Shown one piece after another: positions 15,559-19,015 of a stretch of 19,015 nt of DNA. Positions within the stretch are counted from its first letter, which is position 1. Each line of letters opens with the position of its first letter. Position numbers and translations under genes: made by a program. The notes below the pieces were generated by a model, which was given only the letters and a program-made list of their open reading frames with translations, was not told the DNA's origin and ran no database searches. Source of the stretch: Aquitalea sp. (GTDB taxonomy: Bacteria; Pseudomonadota; Gammaproteobacteria; Burkholderiales; Chromobacteriaceae). The stretch is from assembly GCA_019232735.1 (NCBI GenBank), contig JAFANL010000190.1, forward strand, positions 1 to 19,015. The letters run 5' to 3'.

Positions 15559-16301
15559 CACTGCCGTCCCAACGCCGCAAAGGCTATGCGGGTGCGGTTA
15601 CTGCCCCGGAAATCGATGTACACAAGCACCTGCCGCTGGTGAAAAAGCTGGCCGGCATGCTGATGGCACGCCTGCCGGCTTCGGTGGAGATGGATGATCT
15701 GGTCCAGGTCGGCATCATCGGCCTGATTGATGCCGCCCGCCAGTTCGACCCGCTGCAGGGCGTCCAGTTTGAAACCTTTGCCAGCCAGCGTATCCGTGGC
15801 GCCATGCTGGACGAGCTGCGCCGCGAAGACTGGCTGCCACGCCAGGCGCGTCGTCAGGTACGCCAGATCGAGGACAGCATCAACAAGCTGGAACAGAAGC
15901 TGGGCCGCGCACCGCAGGAATCGGAAATCGCCAGTGAACTGGGCGTGGAGCTGGACGACTATCAAAGCATGCTGGGCGATTGCAAGGGCCTGACCCTGGT
16001 GCACTTTGAAGACTTCTCCGATGGCGAAGGCGAAACCCTGAATGACGCCATTGCCAATATCGAAGACAACAATGCACCCAATCCGCTGCAAGTGCTGGCC
16101 GATGGCGATTTTCGCCAGGCCTTGATCGACGCCATCAAGACCTTGCCGGAACGTGACCAGCTGGTGATGGCGCTGTATTACGAGCAGGAACTCAATCTGA
16201 AGGAAATCGGCGCGGTACTGGAAGTCTCCGAATCCCGCGTCTGCCAGTTGCACACCCAGGCCGTTGCCCGCATCCGGGCCAAAATGAAGGAATGGCTGTA
16301 A
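15555..16301 (+). CDS. fliA: RNA polymerase sigma factor FliA (sigma-28)
   Basis: A 248-aa alternative sigma factor that directs transcription of late flagellar, motor and chemotaxis genes and is held by FlgM until the hook is complete. Region 2 is clear (HLPLVKKLAGMLMARLPASVEMDDLVQVGIIGLIDAA, FETFASQRIRGAMLDELR), followed by the FliA-typical EDWLPRQARRQVRQIE. Region 4 has the helix-turn-helix LKEIGAVLEVSESRVCQLHTQAVARIRAKM. The frame stays open 33 codons upstream, but the ATG at 15555 is chosen because it gives the family length, has GGAG ten bases before it and overlaps the flhG stop as ATGA. A sigma-28 promoter sits on its own stop codon and leads to motC. Confidence 0.96.
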   Translation: MTLPSQRRKGYAGAVTAPEIDVHKHLPLVKKLAGMLMARLPASVEMDDLVQVGIIGLIDAARQFDPLQGVQFETFASQRIRGAMLDELRREDWLPRQARRQVRQIEDSINKLEQKLGRAPQESEIASELGVELDDYQSMLGDCKGLTLVHFEDFSDGEGETLNDAIANIEDNNAPNPLQVLADGDFRQALIDAIKTLPERDQLVMALYYEQELNLKEIGAVLEVSESRVCQLHTQAVARIRAKMKEWL

Positions 16302-16325
16302 AGCCATACGCTGCTGTACAGATAA
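16299..16325 (+). promoter_or_regulatory. Sigma-28 (FliA) promoter for motC, overlapping the fliA stop
   Basis: TAAA (16299-16302, containing the fliA stop codon), a 15-base spacer and ACAGATAA (16318-16325) match the FliA consensus TAAA-N15-GCCGATAA with the exact spacing and six of eight -10 positions. Transcription would start near 16333, about 10 bases before the GTG start of motC. A downstream GATAACG repeat (16327-16333) is a less well spaced alternative. Confidence 0.6.
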
Positions 16326-16342
16326 CGATAACGGAATCAAGC

Positions 16343-17092
16343 GTGGACAAGATCAGCATCATCGCTATCGTCATGGGACTGACCGCCATCATCGCGGGTC
16401 AAGCCATCGAAGGGGGCAATATTGGCTCCCTGTTGCAACTGACTGCTTTCATGATCGTGATAGGCGGCACCATGAGCGCCGTCATGCTGCAAAGCACGCC
16501 CAAGCAGTTCATGGCCGGTATGCGCATGGTGAAGTGGATTTTCCAGCCGCCCTTGCAAGACTATGAAAAGCTGATCCGCGAAGTGGTGAACTGGAGCCAT
16601 AGCGCCCGCCGCAGCGGCCTGCTGTCGCTGGAGGGCTATGTTGGCCAGCAGAAAGACCCGTTTACCCGCAAGGCCCTGCAAATGGTGGTGGATGGTGCCG
16701 AGCCGGAAGTGCTGCGCGGCGTCATGGACGTGGAAATCGGCATGTTCGAGCATGCACGCAAACAAGCTGCCAGAATCTGGGAGTCCGCCGGGGGTTACTC
16801 CCCCACCATGGGTATTCTCGGTGCCGTACTGGGGCTGATCCACGTGATGGAAAACCTGTCCGACCCCTCCAAGCTGGGGGCTGGCATCGCCGTCGCCTTT
16901 GTCGCCACGGTCTATGGCGTGGGCTCGGCCAACCTGTTTTTCCTGCCGGTGGCCAATAAGCTGAAACATCTGGTAGCCGGGGAAATCGCCATGAAGGAGA
17001 TGGTGGTGGAAGGGCTGGTCGCCATTGCCAATGGTGAAAACCCGCGCATCATCGAAAGCCGGCTGCGCAGCTTCCTGGCCATGCACGATTAA
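16343..17092 (+). CDS. motC: Flagellar motor stator protein, MotA/MotC family
   Basis: A 249-aa inner-membrane stator subunit that, with a MotB/MotD partner, conducts ions and turns the rotor. Four membrane segments are expected. The first pair is at about 2-22 and 28-48. The second pair, about 146-168 and 180-202, contains GGYSPTMGILGAVLGLIHVMENL and GIAVAFVATVYGVGSANLFFLPVANKLK. The cytoplasmic loop holds ARRSGLLSLEGYV, whose Arg and Glu correspond to the rotor-contacting charges of MotA. The GTG at 16343 is chosen because MotC/PomA proteins begin (M)DK-x-S-x-I, and the FliA promoter would start the transcript close to it. An ATG at 16292 overlaps the fliA end and adds 17 atypical residues. 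No motB/motD follows: the next gene is convergent. In Pseudomonas motC is followed by motD. Confidence 0.93.
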   Translation: MDKISIIAIVMGLTAIIAGQAIEGGNIGSLLQLTAFMIVIGGTMSAVMLQSTPKQFMAGMRMVKWIFQPPLQDYEKLIREVVNWSHSARRSGLLSLEGYVGQQKDPFTRKALQMVVDGAEPEVLRGVMDVEIGMFEHARKQAARIWESAGGYSPTMGILGAVLGLIHVMENLSDPSKLGAGIAVAFVATVYGVGSANLFFLPVANKLKHLVAGEIAMKEMVVEGLVAIANGENPRIIESRLRSFLAMHD

Positions 17093-17101
17093 ACCCTGCA
17101 C

Positions 17102-17122
17102 CGGGGACGCGCTGCGCCCCCG
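17102..17122. other. Hairpin in the convergent gap between motC and the exonuclease gene
   Basis: CGGGG at 17102-17106 pairs with CCCCG at 17118-17122, and CGC/GCG pairs within. The single A-C mismatch of the plus strand becomes a U-G pair on the minus strand. No U-tract follows on either side, so it is at best a weak terminator for one or both convergent genes in this 39-base gap. Confidence 0.35.
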
Positions 17123-17131
17123 ACACCGCCA

Positions 17132-18529
17132 TCAAGCCAGCAGTCGCAGGAAGCTGCCCTCTGCCGGCTTCTTCAGATAGGCATCCAGCAGCTTGTAGGT
17201 ATCGATATCAAAGCTAGGCGCGCCTTGTAAGGCGCTGTTGCCGGCGGCACGCGAGCCCAGATAGCACCAGCGATCAAATACATGTTCGATGGAGGCACCG
17301 GTCACCTCATCGTTTTCCACCACGGCAATGGCCGCCGGAAACGGCCAGGGTTTGACCTTGATACGTGCCAGCGCCTGCATCAAACGCATATTGTGCTGCA
17401 CTGCTGGCTCCCGACCGACGCAAGCACCACGACAACGACCATTGCCCACCCCGGCACACGCAGCGCCCTTGCGGCTGGTCTGTACTTCAACCCCCATCAC
17501 CGACTGACACAGGCCATTGCCATTGGCGATTTCGGCCAAGACCTTGCGCGCTTCTTTCGGGTTACGGAACAGGCCATACAGATCGGCTGTGCGGCTGAAA
17601 TCCAGCTGGGCCGCAAGCACAATGGCCGGGCGGATAAACGCATCCTGCCCATTGTCCAGCTGGATGGAGCACACCTCATTCACCAGACGGCTACGGTGAT
17701 TGTAAAAAGGTTGCAACTCCCGCAGCAGCCGCTGCTCCAGCAGTTGCGCCCCCAGTTCGCCCAGGGTTTCCTGACATTCGATACGACGGATCGGACGCTG
17801 AATGGCCGGGTCCTTGCCGTATTTGCCATCCTGCGCCAGTTGCGACACCACCTTGCCGCGTACATTGCTGGCCCGCCCCACATACAAGGCCTGCTCACCT
17901 TCTCCCCAGATGGTGTAGACACCGGGCAGATCAGGCAGATCATCCACCAGTGCTGCATCCACGCCGGGTGGCAGTGCGGGCTGTGCCATCACCTGCCGGA
18001 TAGCCTGCTGCACCGCCTCTTCGCCCAGTTCGGCCACGGCGGCCTGCAAAAACAGCAGCAAGGCCTCGGCATCCGCCATTGCGCGATGTCGATCTGACAG
18101 CTGCAAGCCATGACGCTGGATGATGCTGTCCAGATTGTGTTTGAAATGCTGTGGATACAGCCGACGCGACAGCTTTACCGTACACAGGGTTGCCGTCTGC
18201 AGCCGCAGCCCGTGACGACGGAATTCATTGCGCAGGAAGCCATAGTCAAAACGAGCGTTATGGGCCAGCAACAAACGCCCCTGCAGCATGGGCAACAGCC
18301 CGGCAGCAATGTCTGCAAAGGGAGGCTCTACCTGGACCATCGCATTGCTGATGCCGGTCATGTTTTCGATGAAGGGAGGAATCGGCTGCTGCGGATTCAC
18401 CAGGGTCTGGTAACGCTGCTGTTGCTCGCCATCCAGCAGGATCAGGCCGATTTCGGTAATGCGGTCACGGCCGATATGGCCGCCAGTGGTTTCCAGGTCG
18501 ACAATGGCCCAGGGGATATCAAACAGCAT
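17132..18529 (-). CDS. DnaQ-type 3'-5' exonuclease fused to a UvrC/Cho-like GIY-YIG nuclease
   Basis: A 465-aa two-nuclease fusion, probably for DNA repair or structure-specific trimming. Residues 7-165 form a DEDDh exonuclease, with Asp11 and Glu13 in VDLETTGG, Asp95 in HNARFDYGF, and His148/Asp153 in HRAMADAEA, so the full catalytic set is present. Residues about 198-280 form a GIY-YIG domain: LPGVYTIWGEGEQALYVGRASNVR, then ELQPFYNHR. The next segment aligns with UvrC just after its GIY-YIG domain and has Cys341-x16-Cys358-x7-Cys366-x3-Cys370 (GRCRGACVG), resembling the UvrC iron-sulfur pattern. The open frame extends 42 codons further up, but the start at 18529 is chosen because the exonuclease domain begins right there. 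The epsilon-subunit name often given to this family is loose; it lacks the C-terminal polymerase-binding part. Confidence 0.88.
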   Translation of the reverse strand: MLFDIPWAIVDLETTGGHIGRDRITEIGLILLDGEQQQRYQTLVNPQQPIPPFIENMTGISNAMVQVEPPFADIAAGLLPMLQGRLLLAHNARFDYGFLRNEFRRHGLRLQTATLCTVKLSRRLYPQHFKHNLDSIIQRHGLQLSDRHRAMADAEALLLFLQAAVAELGEEAVQQAIRQVMAQPALPPGVDAALVDDLPDLPGVYTIWGEGEQALYVGRASNVRGKVVSQLAQDGKYGKDPAIQRPIRRIECQETLGELGAQLLEQRLLRELQPFYNHRSRLVNEVCSIQLDNGQDAFIRPAIVLAAQLDFSRTADLYGLFRNPKEARKVLAEIANGNGLCQSVMGVEVQTSRKGAACAGVGNGRCRGACVGREPAVQHNMRLMQALARIKVKPWPFPAAIAVVENDEVTGASIEHVFDRWCYLGSRAAGNSALQGAPSFDIDTYKLLDAYLKKPAEGSFLRLLA

Positions 18530-18724
18530 GCGGTCTCGTTGCACGATAAGGATGAAACCGGAGAGCCCGGCATGGAATGCATTCGCCGGCAAGACAAATG
18601 CAAGCCGCCATCTTACACGGCTCACCCGCTTTTGCCGAAGTGCATCAACAGACAACAGGACAGCCGCCGCAACACTTCAGCCCCTGCTGGCAGCCAGTCG
18701 CGTAAAAAAATCCCTGTCACAGTG

Positions 18725-18753
18725 TTGACACGAAAAAAGTGAATCTGTATAGT
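18725..18753 (+). promoter_or_regulatory. Near-consensus sigma-70 promoter of the tRNA cluster
   Basis: A perfect TTGACA (18725-18730), a 17-base spacer and TATAGT (18748-18753, five of six) precede the first tRNA by about 37 bases. The -10 is followed by a GC-rich TCGCCCTC, typical of stable-RNA promoters under stringent (ppGpp) control. Confidence 0.8.
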
Positions 18754-18790
18754 TCGCCCTCTCGAAAGACAAAACGTCTTGCGAGACAGT

Positions 18791-18867
18791 GCACCCGTAG
18801 CTCAGTTGGATAGAGTATTTGGCTACGAACCAAAGGGTCGGGCGTTCGAATCGCTCCGGGTGCACCA
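18791..18867 (+). tRNA. tRNA-Arg (anticodon ACG)
   Basis: A complete 77-nt cloverleaf. The acceptor arm is GCACCCG with CGGGTGC, the anticodon arm is TTTGG-CTACGAA-CCAAA with anticodon ACG, the T arm loop is TTCGAAT, and the CCA end is encoded. The anticodon stem is unusually A/T-rich. It is the first of a cluster under one promoter. Confidence 0.95.
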
Positions 18868-18873
18868 CACAGC

Positions 18874-18948
18874 GTCCCTATAGTTTAGCGGTTAGAACAC
18901 CGCCCTTTCACGGCGGTAGCCGGGGTTCGATTCCCCGTGGGGACGCCA
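18874..18948 (+). tRNA. tRNA-Glu (anticodon TTC)
   Basis: A complete 75-nt cloverleaf. The acceptor arm is GTCCCTA with TGGGGAC (one T-G wobble), the anticodon arm is CCGCC-CTTTCAC-GGCGG with anticodon TTC, the T loop is TTCGATT, and the CCA end is encoded. It lies only 6 bases after the first tRNA-Arg. Confidence 0.95.
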
Positions 18949-18953
18949 GCTTT

Positions 18954-19015
18954 GCACCCGTAGCTCAGTTGGATAGAGTATTTGGCTACGAACCAAAGGG
19001 TCGGGCGTTCGAATC
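18954..19015 (+). tRNA. tRNA-Arg (anticodon ACG), second copy, cut by the window end
   Basis: The first 62 nt are identical base for base to the tRNA-Arg at 18791. The T-arm 3' strand and acceptor 3' strand lie outside the window. It starts 5 bases after tRNA-Glu, so the cluster is Arg-Glu-Arg and may continue. Confidence 0.9.

Larger units (their letters stand above)
18791..19015 (+). repeat. Direct repeat of the tRNA-Arg gene
   Basis: Bases 18791-18852 and 18954-19015 are identical over 62 bases, with tRNA-Glu between them. The repeat probably extends to the full 77 bases beyond the window. It reflects gene duplication within the tRNA operon. Confidence 0.85.

Noticed and set aside
15180..16340. 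386-codon minus-strand open frame over flhG/fliA
   Set aside because: It is antisense to two clear genes and crosses their junction; no recognisable product.

Overview
The window is chromosomal DNA of a motile, Gram-negative, GC-rich proteobacterium. It is most likely a betaproteobacterium of the Neisseriales/Chromobacteriaceae type (Chromobacterium, Aquitalea, Vogesella and relatives). This rests on the flagellar gene order, UbiG (ubiquinone synthesis), the ThyA/FolA sequences and base composition; the genus is an inference. No phage, insertion sequence or CRISPR array is visible.

Layout from left to right. (1) 127-1761 is an Aer-type PAS chemoreceptor ending at a strong terminator. It is followed by about 300 bases with no convincing gene and then, on the minus strand, a large membrane-bound PAS-GGDEF-EAL protein (2187-4991). 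(2) From a divergent gap, mtaD (methylthioadenosine/S-adenosylhomocysteine deaminase) and ubiG run as a tight pair ending at a terminator. (3) A 440-base gap follows. It holds a previously unlabelled candidate structured small RNA on the minus strand, with its own promoter and a perfect intrinsic terminator, and then an AT-rich leader of a GntR/FCD regulator. (4) The regulator converges on a thyA-folA operon (minus strand, 4-base overlap) through a shared bidirectional terminator. (5) 9914-17092 is a flagellar operon, flhB-flhA-flhF-flhG-fliA-motC, with gaps of 6 bases or 4-base ATGA overlaps as far as fliA. A sigma-28 (FliA)-type promoter sits on the fliA stop codon, so FliA probably drives motC. 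(6) Convergent to this lies a DnaQ-type exonuclease fused to a UvrC-like GIY-YIG nuclease with a UvrC-type cysteine cluster. (7) The right end is a tRNA cluster, Arg(ACG)-Glu(TTC)-Arg(ACG), behind a near-consensus sigma-70 promoter; the last tRNA is cut by the window edge.

Much of the window concerns motility. FlhB and FlhA form the export gate, FlhF and FlhG set flagellar position and number, FliA switches on late genes, and MotC is a stator subunit. The Aer-like receptor feeds chemotaxis, and the GGDEF-EAL protein belongs to the c-di-GMP network that typically governs the motile-to-sessile switch. The most notable observations are an FlhG that keeps its FlhF-activating motif but has lost the residues of its ATPase site, the candidate small RNA at 7339-7506, the FliA promoter feeding a stator gene that has no motB/motD partner beside it, and the UvrC-like cysteine motif in the exonuclease fusion.
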